Notes under the pieces: model-generated
What the model was told of the DNA's origin: nothing
The model's database searches: none
The model's input: only the letters and a program-made list of their open reading frames with translations
Translations under genes and position numbers: made by a program
Shown: piece after piece, positions 5,326 to 5,379 of the stretch
Position numbering within the stretch: the stretch's first letter is position 1
Layout: every line of letters starts with the position of its first letter
Source: Oscillospiraceae bacterium
Lineage (GTDB): Bacteria > Bacillota > Clostridia > Oscillospirales > Ruminococcaceae
Assembly (NCBI GenBank): GCA_016296165.1
Contig: JAEDJV010000159.1
Coordinates: forward strand, 1 to 5,379
DNA: 5,379 bases
Direction of reading: 5' to 3'

Positions 5326-5379
5326 CTTGAGTAGATGTAGGGATTGCTCCCTACACCCCTCACAGAACCGTACGTGCAC
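5326..5379 (-). mobile_element. 3' end of a group II intron (part of domain V, domain VI), cut by window edge
   Basis: Read on the minus strand, the window begins with GCACGTACGGTTCTGTGAGG, the conserved 3' half of domain V (GTACGGTTCTG core) common in bacterial group II introns. A perfect 8-bp hairpin follows, TGTAGGGA/TCCCTACA (5355-5348 and 5343-5336), capped by a GCAA tetraloop of the GNRA class. After it comes TCTACTC, which fits domain VI with a branch-point adenosine at 5332. Such introns are ribozymes that self-splice and move by retrohoming with an intron-encoded reverse transcriptase/maturase, which would lie outside the window to the right. The left boundary is approximate: related introns usually end CTACTCGAC, whereas this one reads CTACTCAAG. 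Confidence 0.78.
5336..5355 (-). ncRNA. Group II intron domain VI hairpin
   Basis: An 8-bp perfect stem (TGTAGGGA with TCCCTACA) closes a GCAA tetraloop when read on the minus strand. No U-run follows, so it is not a terminator. Its place directly after the domain V sequence, and the unpaired A that follows, identify it as domain VI, which carries the branch-point nucleotide for lariat formation. Confidence 0.72.

Noticed and set aside
1..5379. CRISPR array, tRNA or rRNA genes
   Set aside because: No regularly spaced repeats and no tRNA- or rRNA-like sequences were seen in the window.

Overview
The window looks like a chromosomal segment of a low-GC anaerobic gut or rumen Firmicute, probably a Ruminococcus-like member of the Clostridia. 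This is inferred from the AT-rich intergenic DNA, the AGGAGG-type ribosome binding sites, and the look of the proteins. No ribosomal RNA or other species marker is present, so the genus is a guess.

Layout, left to right: (1) the last 26 codons of a large-conductance mechanosensitive channel gene (mscL, +) and a bidirectional terminator. (2) A convergent minus-strand gene for a small four-helix membrane protein of the 'putative ABC transporter permease' family (PF06541-like), which starts at TTG. A good promoter-like sequence on the opposite strand points antisense into its 3' end. (3) A 156-bp divergent intergenic region carrying three separate perfect inverted repeats. (4) A two-gene alpha-glucan operon on the + strand: malQ (4-alpha-glucanotransferase, GH77) and glgP (glycogen/maltodextrin phosphorylase, GT35). 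The two genes overlap by 44 bp, and a strong bidirectional terminator follows. (5) On the minus strand, a type II toxin-antitoxin operon: a RelB/DinJ-type antitoxin and a YoeB-like mRNA-interferase toxin, overlapping by 8 bp. (6) At the right edge, the 3' end (part of domain V and all of domain VI) of a group II intron on the minus strand, ending about 40 bp upstream of the antitoxin start.

How the genes work together: MalQ disproportionates short maltodextrins into longer chains, and GlgP phosphorolyses those chains to glucose-1-phosphate. The pair is therefore a compact pathway for using maltodextrin or stored glycogen, probably translationally coupled. All catalytic residues I could check are present in both enzymes. 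The toxin-antitoxin pair and the intron form an accessory right-hand part of the window.

I found no wholly new system. The points most worth a second look are the YoeB-like toxin with Tyr where E. coli YoeB has catalytic His83, the group II intron ending just upstream of the antitoxin with an atypical 3' terminus, the long malQ/glgP overlap, the cluster of inverted repeats before malQ, and the antisense promoter candidate. No gene-free stretch exceeds 300 bases.
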